Assembly: GCA_021203545.1 (NCBI GenBank)
Contig: JAJQAZ010000092.1
Span: forward strand, 42,549-92,466
Direction: 5' to 3'
DNA length: 49,918 nt
Source of the DNA: Tannerellaceae bacterium
Lineage (GTDB): Bacteria > Bacteroidota > Bacteroidia > Bacteroidales > Tannerellaceae
Each line of letters starts with the position of its first letter. Position 1 is the first letter of the stretch. Below, in pieces: positions 1 to 7,756 of this stretch. The translations under genes and the position numbers were made by a program. The notes under the pieces were generated by a model. The model was not told the origin of the DNA, ran no database searches, and saw nothing but the letters and a program-made list of their open reading frames with translations.

Positions 1-443
1 TATCGGGAGTAACAGCTACAGCACAAAGTTTTAATGGAGAGGCAAATATTACTATTCCGATCACAAATGTACCGGGTACGTTAGTAACAGGAACGGTGCC
101 GGCAGCTGCTACTGCTACCACCGCAACTACCGCGACATCAGCTACAAGTGCTACTAAGCTGGCCACAGCAAGAACAATCGGAGTATCGGGAGTAACAGCT
201 ACAGCGCAAAGTTTTGACGGAACGGGTAATATTACCATTCCCATAACAAATGTGCCGGGAGCATTAGTAACAGGAATTGTACCGGCAGCAACAAATGCAA
301 CGAGTGCAACAAAAGCAACCAGTTCTTCCCTAATTACCAACAGCCGGGATGGTGCTACCAACCTCTCTGTATGGGTAGGAACACAGGCACAGTACGATGC
401 AATAGCCACCAAAAACAATAATACAATTTATAACATAATCTAA
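1..443 (+). CDS. Phage tail fibre / baseplate-type protein, 3' part (5' end outside window)
   Basis: The reading frame is open from base 3 to the TAA at 441-443, so the gene begins upstream of the window. It holds two copies of a 61-residue repeat (183-bp period, starting at bases 1 and 184) with the shared words SGVTATAQSF and NITIPITNVPG, joined by Ala/Thr-rich linkers (ATTATTATSATSATK). The tail, VWVGTQAQYDAIATKNNN, resembles the short C-terminal module found at the ends of many phage fibre and baseplate upper proteins. Repeats of this TARTIGVSG...AQSFDGTGNITI style are typical of tail fibres. No enzyme motif is visible. The two genes that follow are in the same direction with short gaps and look like one tail cassette. 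A receptor-binding role is inferred from the family resemblance. Confidence 0.75.
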   Translation, partial: SGVTATAQSFNGEANITIPITNVPGTLVTGTVPAAATATTATTATSATSATKLATARTIGVSGVTATAQSFDGTGNITIPITNVPGALVTGIVPAATNATSATKATSSSLITNSRDGATNLSVWVGTQAQYDAIATKNNNTIYNII

Positions 444-460
444 AAATAAACAGTAAAAAT

Positions 461-631
461 ATGATTAACGTAAAAGATCAACAAGTACAAAACATTTTAG
501 TAGGTGACCGCCCGGTCATTGCAGTATACAAAGATAATGTTCAGATATATCCGAACATTACCAACCGGGCCTATAGCTATGCCTATTCCAGAGCCTACTC
601 TTTCAATCCATATCAAGTAGAAAACAAATAA
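461..631 (+). CDS. Small hypothetical protein of the tail cassette (56 aa)
   Basis: An ATG at 461 opens a 56-codon frame ending at TAA 629-631. It lies 17 bp after the tail-fibre stop and 13 bp before the next gene, so the three fit one transcript. The protein begins MINVKDQQVQNILVGDRPV and has a Tyr/Ala/Ser-rich end (RAYSYAYSRAYSF). There is no signal peptide or membrane segment. I do not recognise a family. The tight spacing on both sides and the ordinary start codon are the reasons to call it. It could be a small tail accessory protein. Confidence 0.6.
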   Translation: MINVKDQQVQNILVGDRPVIAVYKDNVQIYPNITNRAYSYAYSRAYSFNPYQVENK

Positions 632-644
632 AAAAGATAAAACA

Positions 645-1817
645 ATGACAAAAAGCGAATTAAAAAAATTATCAGAAGAAACATTCTTCGACAACAGCAA
701 AGGCGGAATTACCCCCGAAGCACACCGGGAGTTTAATAATAGTTTAATAGATTCAATGCAACTCATCGGTGAAATAGAACAAAACTGGATAAAGTGTGAA
801 TTTGTAGATTCCCATTATTCTAACATGTATTGGAGTGTGAATGGTAATTCTCTTATTTTAAATGGATATGTTGAATGTTCAAACGAAAATCCGATACTAT
901 CTATTTATAATATCCCAAATGAATATATCAATCGGATAAAGAAAAATTTCTCTGTTCAGGCAGAAGTAGAGATAAACGGAGACCATTCATCTTGCGTGGC
1001 AAGCATTGGTGTAAACAATAATACATTGAATATATCACTTGGATATATGGAGTGCTACTCAAATAGAACGATCAATCTTATATTTGCTAATTTAATTTTT
1101 GATGTAGAAAATAAAACTTTATCATGGGCTGCAGGAAATATAGAAGGCAATTTTAGAGATATCACATATGGAGCTGGTAAATTTGTTACAGCAGGTGGTG
1201 CTATGACTACTTATGCCAAATATGCTATATCTATAGATGGTGTTAACTGGACAATAGGAGATATAGGTTTTGGTTTTAGTAGCATCATATATGGAAATAG
1301 TAAATTTGTTGCAGTTTGCAGTACCGGTAATGATACTGGTAAATATGGCATATCTATAGATGGTATTAACTGGACAATAGGAGACATAGGAACCAATCTT
1401 AGCAGTATCGTATATGGAAATGGTAGATTTGTGGCTATTGGTGTTAGTGGTAATACTAAATGTGGTGTATCCAATGACGGTATTAACTGGACTCAAGGAA
1501 CCATTGGATCACCTTATTACGCTATCACATATGGTAATGGTAAATTTATTGCTGTTAGTAGTAGCCATACCCAATATAGTATATCTACAGACGGTATTAA
1601 CTGGGTTACAGGGAACATTGGAGTAGCCTTAAACTCCATTGCATATGGCAACGGAAAGTTTGTAGGAATAAGTCGTAATGGTGGATATGCTATATCAACA
1701 GATGGTATTAGCTGGAATACTGGTAACATAGGAGTAGTACAACTTAATACCATTACATACGGTAACGGAAAGTTTGTGGCTGTAGGTAATGATAACTATG
1801 CTATTTTAACAGTATAA
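645..1817 (+). CDS. Phage tail-associated protein with six propeller-like SxDGxxW repeats (390 aa)
   Basis: Residues 1 to about 40 (SKGGITPEAHREFNNSLIDS) resemble an N-terminal motif I associate with phage structural genes of Bacteroidetes. Residues about 40-155 form a beta-rich domain without recognisable motifs. From about residue 160 to the end there are six units of 35-41 residues, each with the pattern TxGxIG...(S/T)I.YGNGKFVAV...YxISxDGINW, close to BNR/Asp-box and YVTN-type beta-propeller blades. The last unit ends at YAILTV without its DGxxW strand, while the first unit is preceded by an isolated TLSW strand. That is the arrangement expected for a propeller closed by N- and C-terminal strands. 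The likely role is host-surface or glycan binding at the tail tip, by inference only. No catalytic sialidase residues (Arg triad) are evident. Confidence 0.7.
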   Translation: MTKSELKKLSEETFFDNSKGGITPEAHREFNNSLIDSMQLIGEIEQNWIKCEFVDSHYSNMYWSVNGNSLILNGYVECSNENPILSIYNIPNEYINRIKKNFSVQAEVEINGDHSSCVASIGVNNNTLNISLGYMECYSNRTINLIFANLIFDVENKTLSWAAGNIEGNFRDITYGAGKFVTAGGAMTTYAKYAISIDGVNWTIGDIGFGFSSIIYGNSKFVAVCSTGNDTGKYGISIDGINWTIGDIGTNLSSIVYGNGRFVAIGVSGNTKCGVSNDGINWTQGTIGSPYYAITYGNGKFIAVSSSHTQYSISTDGINWVTGNIGVALNSIAYGNGKFVGISRNGGYAISTDGISWNTGNIGVVQLNTITYGNGKFVAVGNDNYAILTV

Positions 1818-1860
1818 TCCTAGGACATAAAAAAGGATATTAATCCTAATATAAACCAAA

Positions 1861-1894
1861 AAAGTGTAAGAGCAAATGCTCTTACACTTTTATT
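1861..1894 (+). terminator. Rho-independent terminator after the tail cassette
   Basis: A perfect 14-bp stem (1861-1874 with 1877-1890) with a 2-base AA loop is followed by a T-rich end. It lies 43 bp after the propeller-gene stop and marks the end of the phage-type transcript. The remaining bases up to 2114 hold no gene that I can see. Confidence 0.85.
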
Positions 1895-2114
1895 TGTGAA
1901 GGACTCTTCACCCAATTCACAAGTTTCTCATTCGTTAAAGCCGTGGTCGTTTGACGTTTGTTATACTTATTACTTCTTTAAGATTTTCCAACACAAAGGA
2001 ACAATTAATGTAAGGAAAGAGTTGAACAATATTTGTCTATATTAGACTTTTAATAGTCTAAATTACTAAAAATAAATCTTTTTTATTTAGTAAAAATGTT
2101 GTAATAAAATTTCT

Positions 2115-2122
2115 TACATTTG
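2115..2122 (+). promoter_or_regulatory. Candidate -7 box of the XRE regulator remnant
   Basis: TACATTTG matches the Bacteroidetes -7 consensus TAnnTTTG exactly, 17 bp upstream of the ATG at 2140. I see no convincing -33 element. Confidence 0.45.
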
Positions 2123-2139
2123 TGGCAAATATTGCAGGA

Positions 2140-2624
2140 ATGGAAAAAAGAACAACAGAAAGAAGGAAAAGACGTAGTTATCACGGGAGAGCGATACGGG
2201 ATATGAGAGAGTCTTTAAACCTTAGCCAGGAAGGATTAGGTTCGTAGGTAAACATGTCGCAAAAACAGATATCCCGCCTGGAAAGCAGAGATGAAATAGA
2301 TCCTGAGATATTGCAAAAGATTGCACTGGCTCTTAAATACCTGTTGAGATACTGGAAAACTATAATCCGGAAGACAGAATAAAAAGCCTGATCCAGAATA
2401 ACGATAATACAAATATTACAAATTGTCATAACATCAGTGCAGAAGAACAGACGCAGCGGTTTGAATACGACAATGATCCCAACCTACTCAACATGTTTGA
2501 ACGTATGATGAAGTGCAAAGACGATAAAATTGAAGAATTATTAAAAACAATTGCTGAAAAAGACCGACTCATTTACCAAAAGGATTTTGAAATACAGTTG
2601 CTACAAAACAGACTCCAGGGATAG
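2140..2624 (+). pseudogene. XRE-family helix-turn-helix regulator, inactivated by a stop and a frameshift
   Basis: The frame starts MEKRTTERRKRRSYHGRAIR and continues into a classic XRE HTH (SLNLSQEGLGS-stop-VNMSQKQISRLES). A TAG at 2245-2247 sits where an ordinary residue, for example CAG, is expected. Near the AAA run at 2335-2337 the frame breaks. One additional A restores ALKIPVEILENYNPEDRI and a C-terminal helical tail rich in Glu/Lys/Asp (KCKDDKIEELLKTIAEKD) running to TAG 2622-2624. The repaired protein would be about 161 aa, with an N-terminal HTH and a C-terminal coiled-coil, like regulators of mobile elements. It sits between the tail cassette and tRNA-Lys, consistent with prophage or island regulation. 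Two independent lesions make sequencing error alone unlikely. Confidence 0.75.
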
Positions 2625-2726
2625 ATTAGCAATTAAATTATTAACCATACATTCTTTTTTCCTTAGTATCACTTTCTTCCTTTATATCTACCGGATTTCA
2701 TACACAAATCCGGATTAACAGGCATA

Positions 2727-2759
2727 AAAAAGGTTCTATCTTAACAATAGAACCTTTTT
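2727..2759. terminator. Bidirectional terminator between the XRE remnant and tRNA-Lys
   Basis: A perfect 13-bp stem (2727-2739 with 2747-2759) has A-rich and T-rich outer flanks, so it can stop transcription from both sides. It lies between the plus-strand XRE remnant and the minus-strand tRNA. Confidence 0.8.
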
Positions 2760-2779
2760 ATCAATACCTTAATCTTTTG

Positions 2780-2852
2780 TGACCCCGGTGGGGCTCGAAC
2801 CCACGACCCAATGATTAAGAGTCATTTGCTCTACCAGCTGAGCTACGGAGTC
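2780..2852 (-). tRNA. tRNA-Lys (anticodon CTT)
   Basis: The minus strand folds into a full cloverleaf. The acceptor stem is GACTCCG paired with CGGGGTC, the D-arm is GCTC..GAGC, the anticodon loop is CTCTTAA with anticodon CTT, and the T-arm is GTGGG-TTCGAGC-CCCAC. The discriminator base is A, and no CCA is encoded. It is 73 nt long. The 3' end faces the phage-like segment on the left, the usual geometry for tRNA-targeted integration. Confidence 0.95.
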
Positions 2853-2870
2853 AGTACTTGTTTGCGGCGG

Positions 2871-2878
2871 CAAAGATA
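2871..2878 (-). promoter_or_regulatory. Candidate -7 box for tRNA-Lys
   Basis: TATCTTTG on the minus strand matches TAnnTTTG exactly and lies 18 bp upstream of the mature tRNA 5' end. Confidence 0.6.
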
Positions 2879-2932
2879 GCCGATTATTTTTTTCTCTGCA
2901 AGAGATTTTAATTTATTTTCTCCTGCTTTCCT

Positions 2933-3736
2933 TTATTCAAAGTCGTAAATATCGGACGGTGTTGTACGTTTCAGGGCGGTCAGATTGATATCTTTTCCTA
3001 CACGGATACCTTCCTGAAACAAACGGATGTCTACTGTTTTATAAGCCAATTCAGGATGATTATTATCACGGCTCAGGTGACAGAGCCATACATTTTTTAA
3101 ATGGGGCTGGTAATGTGTGGCCAGCAATTCGGCAGCCTCCCGGTTACTTAAATGTCCTGTCGAACTTGCTACCCGCTCCTTCAGGAAATGAGGATAGGAA
3201 CCAAAACGAAGCATCTCTTCATCGTAATTAGCCTCGAGCACCAAATGGTTTGCCAGAGCCATGTATTTGCGGACCGTATCAGTTACATGCCCCACATCGG
3301 TAATCAATGTAAATTTATGCCTGCCAAACTGTATATAATATCCAACATTATCCGAACTATCATGAGGCACTTCGAAAGCTGTAATCAAAAAATCCCGAAT
3401 TGTAAAAGGTATCTCCTTCTGTATAATACGTTGCGAAGCATTCAGTTTATCCTCTACATACCGGCTCCGGTTGATACCCATATGGACAGTCTCGGTAGCA
3501 TAAACCGGAATGGCACAACGTTCGCCCAGGCAACCTACCGTTTTAATATGGTCGGCATGGTCGTGCGTAATCAGGACGGCCATAATACGTGACAAATCAA
3601 TGGAACGGTCTTTCAATACCTTCCGGATGGTGCGCAGCCCAATCCCGGCATCAATCAGCATGCCATAATCCGGCGTACCAAGGTAATAACAGTTGCCACT
3701 GCTTCCACTGGCTAAGCTAAAAAATGAGACTTTCAT
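2933..3736 (-). CDS. WalJ/YycJ-like MBL-fold metallo-hydrolase (267 aa)
   Basis: The protein starts MKVSFFSLASGSSGNCYYL, the typical first strand and glycine turn of the YycJ/WalJ group of metallo-beta-lactamase-fold proteins. The metal motif HxHxDH is present as THDHADH near residue 60. Later ligands are visible as HDS (about residue 125), the Asp in LITDVGH and the C-terminal CHLSRDNNH. The length of 267 aa is normal. Family members are thought to be DNA exonucleases or phosphodiesterases, and in Firmicutes the gene sits by walRK. Here no two-component genes are near. It lies 57 bp downstream of the asparaginase gene in the same direction and could be read through from it. The ATG at 3736 is the natural start because the conserved first strand follows directly. 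Confidence 0.88.
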   Translation of the reverse strand: MKVSFFSLASGSSGNCYYLGTPDYGMLIDAGIGLRTIRKVLKDRSIDLSRIMAVLITHDHADHIKTVGCLGERCAIPVYATETVHMGINRSRYVEDKLNASQRIIQKEIPFTIRDFLITAFEVPHDSSDNVGYYIQFGRHKFTLITDVGHVTDTVRKYMALANHLVLEANYDEEMLRFGSYPHFLKERVASSTGHLSNREAAELLATHYQPHLKNVWLCHLSRDNNHPELAYKTVDIRLFQEGIRVGKDINLTALKRTTPSDIYDFE

Positions 3737-3793
3737 ACAAATAAATATTTCAAAATGCAGGTATGTTATTTATTACAAAAATATCCTATCGCA

Positions 3794-4864
3794 TTAACAA
3801 CGGTAGGAGTCGGGGATCGTCACCTCCCCTATCAGGGAACAATTCATATGTCCCTTTACCTCTTCGGGCGACATTTTATGCCCAAACAGGAACATCAACT
3901 TAGTTACCGCGCTTTCGGTTGTACTATCATATCCGCTAATCACTCCTACTTCCAGCAGTTTGTGTCCTGTACCATAACGGTGCATTTCCACACTTCCGGC
4001 ACTACACTGGGTAACATCCACAATTACAATACCACGGTCTACCGCCTCTTTCAACTGATTGATAAACCAATCAAAACCGGGCGCATTCCCACTACCAAAC
4101 GTTTCCATTACCACACCTTTCAAGCCCGGAATATTCAGGATACTCTCTACCACATGAGGAGATATACCCGGGAAGATCTTCAGGATCGCAATATTACAAT
4201 CCAGAAGGTAATGAGGTTTCAACGGTTTTCGTGAAACCGGATGATAGATTTGTGCCGCATCATATTTAATATGAATACCCGCATGTGCCAATGTAGGATA
4301 ATTATAGGACCGGAACGCGTTGAAATGGTCGGCATTGATTTTCCTTGTCCGGTTACCACGAAGCAACTCATTTTCAAAGAAAATACAAACTTCCGGTACA
4401 ATAGGCAGTCCGTTCTCTTTGGCTGCTGCAATTTCAATCGCAGTAATCAGGTTTTCCTTTCCATCCGTCCGCAGCATACCGATAGGTAACTGCGAACCTG
4501 TCAGGATTACCGGTTTACCCAGATTCTCCAGCATAAAACTAAGAGCCGAAGCCGTATACGACATCGTATCCGTACCATGTAGTATCACAAAACCGTCGTA
4601 TAAATGATAATTATCTGCAATAATCTTCACTAACTCCTTCCAGCAATCCGGCCCCATTTCCGAGGAGTCCATAGGCGGGTCAAACTGCAGGGATGATACA
4701 TTATGCCCCAGTTTTTTCAATTCAGGCATATTGTCTTTCAAATGCTCAAAATTGAACGATTCCAGTACGCCTGTCTCCGGGTTTTCGATCATACCAATAG
4801 TTCCTCCTGCATAAATCAGCAGAATGGAAGCCTTTTCCTGGTTAGTCGATGTATATATTGTCAT
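3794..4864 (-). CDS. ansA: Type I (bacterial, cytoplasmic) L-asparaginase
   Basis: The enzyme hydrolyses L-asparagine to aspartate and ammonia. The first catalytic Thr lies in LIYAGGTIGM and the second in VILHGTDTMSYTASALSF, both signatures of the family. YTGSQLP-type (ILTGSQLPIG) and GNAP (FGSGNAPG) motifs are also present. There is no signal peptide, which fits a cytoplasmic type I enzyme. I chose the ATG at 4864 (MTIYTSTNQEKASILL, 356 aa). A longer frame from a GTG at 4894 would overlap the upstream gene and add a non-conserved leader. A perfect TAnnTTTG box ends only 6 bases before this ATG, so a nearly leaderless mRNA is possible. The UPF0126 gene lies just upstream in the same direction. 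Confidence 0.92.
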   Translation of the reverse strand: MTIYTSTNQEKASILLIYAGGTIGMIENPETGVLESFNFEHLKDNMPELKKLGHNVSSLQFDPPMDSSEMGPDCWKELVKIIADNYHLYDGFVILHGTDTMSYTASALSFMLENLGKPVILTGSQLPIGMLRTDGKENLITAIEIAAAKENGLPIVPEVCIFFENELLRGNRTRKINADHFNAFRSYNYPTLAHAGIHIKYDAAQIYHPVSRKPLKPHYLLDCNIAILKIFPGISPHVVESILNIPGLKGVVMETFGSGNAPGFDWFINQLKEAVDRGIVIVDVTQCSAGSVEMHRYGTGHKLLEVGVISGYDSTTESAVTKLMFLFGHKMSPEEVKGHMNCSLIGEVTIPDSYRC

Positions 4865-4870
4865 GATTTG

Positions 4871-4878
4871 CAAAGTTA
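4871..4878 (-). promoter_or_regulatory. Candidate -7 box immediately before ansA
   Basis: TAACTTTG on the minus strand is an exact TAnnTTTG match. Its closeness to the ATG (6 bases) would put the transcription start on or next to the start codon. Confidence 0.4.
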
Positions 4879-4883
4879 ATAAA

Positions 4884-5495
4884 TTATTCTTCACCCTTTA
4901 GTACGGGAACACTTATATGATATTTTACAGCCACAATACGTACCAAAATAACAGATGCAGCCGAAATAAACTGTAAAAATGCCGGAGGTAAATTAGTCTT
5001 TAAACAGATATAATAAACAACTCCCCCGAACACACAGGCCAGTGCATAAATATCTTTCCGGAACACCAAAGGTTCTTCATTGATAATGATATCTCGTATC
5101 ATACCCCCAAACGAACCGGTTATGGTACCCATTACAATAGCTACCCACATGGGAAAACCAAACTCAAGTGTTTTGGCAATTCCTACAACAACAAATAAAC
5201 CCAAACCAATAGCATCAAAAATAAAAAATGTATTATTAAGTTTGATCAGATGTTTCCTGAATATTATTACATAGACCAGTGCCAGACCCGAAACAACAAA
5301 ATAAGACGGTTCTTTCATCCAGAAAGGGGTAGTATTCAGAAGCATATCCCGTATGGTACCTCCTCCCACAGCAGTAACCAACCCGACCACATATGCCCCA
5401 AACCAATCAAATTGTTTGGCAGAAGCCAGCCGGATACCACTTATTGCAAAGGCAAAGGTTCCAACATAGACACAAATCGATATAAAATCTATCAT
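4884..5495 (-). CDS. UPF0126 / TRIC-like trimeric membrane protein (203 aa)
   Basis: The protein has two repeated units of about 90 residues, each with three membrane helices. Both carry the diagnostic glycine-and-RD motif: AVGGGTIRDMLL in the first unit and GSFGGMIRDIIINEEPLVF in the second. This is the UPF0126 family, called a glycine transporter in E. coli YicG and structurally related to TRIC cation channels. A signal peptide is not needed, because the first helix (FISICVYVGTFAFAISGIRLA) inserts the protein in the inner membrane. The stop lies 20 bp before the ansA ATG, so the two may share a transcript. The substrate in this organism is unknown. Confidence 0.9.
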   Translation of the reverse strand: MIDFISICVYVGTFAFAISGIRLASAKQFDWFGAYVVGLVTAVGGGTIRDMLLNTTPFWMKEPSYFVVSGLALVYVIIFRKHLIKLNNTFFIFDAIGLGLFVVVGIAKTLEFGFPMWVAIVMGTITGSFGGMIRDIIINEEPLVFRKDIYALACVFGGVVYYICLKTNLPPAFLQFISAASVILVRIVAVKYHISVPVLKGEE

Positions 5496-5507
5496 TTTGT
5501 TTTTCTA

Positions 5508-5515
5508 CAAAAATA
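5508..5515 (-). promoter_or_regulatory. Candidate -7 box of the UPF0126 gene
   Basis: TATTTTTG on the minus strand matches TAnnTTTG, 12 bp before the ATG at 5495. Confidence 0.45.
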
Positions 5516-5714
5516 AGAAGAAGTATCGGGTTTTCACAGGGAGCACCGGCCATTTTAAGATTTATAAAAGTTATAAAAGATAGATTTTATCAATCCTACA
5601 GAATTTTTCATGCCGGAATTTCGTTATTATAGCAAAGAATGTTGTAAACTAAACCAATAGTATGATGTTATAATTATGTATGTTTATAATCTGTTTTGAA
5701 ATAAAAATAATAGT

Positions 5715-7201
5715 ATGATGCAGAATTTCATTATTACTTTACTAACCCTACTTGTGTTTTTACCGGTTTGGGGACAGAATTTCCCTACAGTCGAGCCAAG
5801 AAATTATACTTCAGATAGTACTATTATACTTCCTCAACGTCCCTGGCAGGCTGTTGCGGAAGTAATAGGGACTAATATATTCGTGTGGAGTTTTAACAGA
5901 TTTGTAACCAACGAGGATTTTGCGCAGATCAATGGCAAAACAATCAAAAAGAACTTCAAAACCGGTCCGGTCTGGGATACAGATGCTTTCGATACCAATC
6001 TGGTAGCACACCCCTACCACGGTTCACTCTATTTCAATGCAGCCCGTAGTAACGGACTCAATTTCTGGCAATCAGCGCCGTTCACATTGGGAGGAAGCCT
6101 GATGTGGGAGTTTTTTATGGAAAACGAACCCCCTTCTACTAACGATTTAATTGCAACTACCTTCGGAGGTATTGCGCTGGGAGAAATCACCTTCCGTCTT
6201 TCCGATATTTTCCTGGACGACCGCACAACCGGAAAAGAACGGATCGGACGCGAAGTATTGGCCGGAGTCATATCGCCGGTACGGGCAGTCACCCGGATCA
6301 TCAACGGCGATGCATGGAAAAAAAGCAGAAACAAAGGCCGGGTATTCAACGATGTACCCATCACTTTTATCCTGAACCTCGGAGCACGTTACCTATATGA
6401 ACAGGAAGACACCAAAGACCACGAAACCAGTCTGAATCTCTCTTTCCGTCTCAATTATGGAAATCCATACGGAGATGATTTTTACTCGCCCTACGAATGG
6501 TTCCAGTTAAAAGGAGGATTCGATTTCTTTTCCGACCAGCCACTCATCACACAAGCCAATGCGATTGGTGTTCTATGGGGCAAAGCGGTATGGAGTAAAG
6601 ACACACGTGCCCTGACCGCCGGTATTTTCCAGCATTTCGACTATTATAACTCACAGATAAAAGGAAAAGATGATGAAGTAGTTTATCCGTTCCGTATCTC
6701 GCAGGTAGCAGCCGTAGGAGGAGGTGCTTTATACAATAAAGTTTCCGAAGAAGACAATGTGGATGTATATGCCGAATTATATGCCAACGGGATCATTTTA
6801 GGAGCCAGCCAGACCGACCATTTTTTGTAGACGAAAGGGATTACAATCTGGGTAGCGGATACAGTATCAAGTTATTTACAGGCCTTACCTACAAAAAACA
6901 CTGGAGTTTCCTGTTGAATCTTGAAAACTACCATATCTTCACCTGGAAAGGATATGATTATAGTCTGGATCTGGCCAATATGCCCAAAGAAGAGTTTGAG
7001 AAACTGAATACACAGGGAGATGCCGGACATGCCCGTCTGACAGCTTTCAGCACTCAGTTCATGTATAACTCCCCGAAACGGTGGAACATTACACTGACCA
7101 ACCGTTACTTTCTACGTCGCAGCCATTACAAACATCCCGAATTTTCAGACGTAACCACCTCCACCTCCGATGTAACATTAAGTTTTGGAGTAAGAATATG
7201 A
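5715..7201 (+). pseudogene. DUF3943 outer-membrane-type protein, frameshifted in a T run
   Basis: The frame opens with a signal peptide (MMQNFIITLLTLLVFLPVWGQ) and the DUF3943 region (NIFVWSFNRFV..FAQI.., HPYHGSLYFNAARSNG, GEITFRLSDIFLDD). It is followed by strands of alternating polar and aromatic residues, as in an outer-membrane barrel. The frame stops at 6828-6830 (TAG) just after a T6 run at 6821-6826. One more T gives HFFVDERDYNLGSGYS and continues to the TGA at 7199-7201, ending VTLSFGVRI, a typical beta-barrel C-terminus. The repaired protein would be about 495 aa. The function of DUF3943 is unknown. The lesion is a single homopolymer change, so it may be a true frameshift, a slippage site or a sequencing artefact. 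Confidence 0.8.
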
Positions 7202-7280
7202 GGGGAATAAAAAATGAAAGAATAAAACGTATTTATTCCCGCACTTGAGAGCTTGTATAAAACATCTCCTTGTTCTTTTT

Positions 7281-7435
7281 TGGACGGAGGGGATTTGTAA
7301 TCCCCGACAAACGAGTATGAGGATCTGTGATCCGATAAACAAATAAATACCGAATAAACTAAAACTTAACATGTATTAAAACGGACTACAAATCCGTAGT
7401 TCCATTAGTCGGGGATAACATATCCCCTCCGTCCA
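7281..7435. repeat. GGATTTGTAATCC palindromic repeat, copy A
   Basis: This is a 155-bp element whose ends are inverted (GGACGGAGGGGATTTGTAAT at the left, its near complement ending GTCCA at the right). Inner palindromes include GGATCTGTGATCC and GGACTACAAATCC. Related copies lie at 37385-37534, 44106-44280 and 49886-49918. It looks like a REP/MITE-class non-coding element. Confidence 0.85.
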
Positions 7436-7453
7436 TCAAAAAATGTACTATTG

Positions 7454-7479
7454 TTCGGCATAGCGTCCTCGCTATGTCG
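7454..7479. repeat. Small hairpin repeat (CATAGCG-TCCT-CGCTATG)
   Basis: A 26-bp palindromic word whose reverse complement recurs with two changes at 37581-37606. In both places it lies next to a copy of the GGATTTGTAATCC repeat. Confidence 0.7.
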
Positions 7480-7512
7480 CGGGCCTAAGAAAAAAAGAAA
7501 TAAAATATAATT

Positions 7513-7756
7513 TGTTCCCCAACTTGATCGCAGGGCTGTTAAATTCTCCGTTTATTTTTAATATAAAAAACATGCCGGGTTCCCGCACTTGATGCGGGAT
7601 CGCATATGGAACATCCCGGTTTATCGGGAAAAACGAACGGTTTGCAATAAATTAAAAATAGGACTACCACCTGTAAATAGGCGATCCCGGATCAAGTTGA
7701 GGATGGATCAGGAAAAAGGTCTGCTTCTTAATTTTTCATTCTTCACTTTTCATTTT
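7513..7756. repeat. Degenerate CCCGGACTTGATCCGGG-type repeats and junction
   Basis: This non-coding stretch before the ABC-F stop holds degenerate forms of the element seen intact at 29902-30006, for example the palindrome CCCGCACTTGATGCGGG at 7582-7598. It also holds a 21-bp word at 7608-7628 that reappears as an insertion inside copy C. The last 40 bases are T-rich with repeated TTTTTCATT words. Confidence 0.6.

Noticed and set aside
1122-1753. Long antisense and alternative-frame open frames across the propeller gene
   Set aside because: They arise from the repeat composition of the coding strand and have no independent start context or family features.
645-1817. Sialidase activity for the propeller protein
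   Set aside because: Asp-box-like words are present but the catalytic Arg/Tyr/Asp set is not visible.
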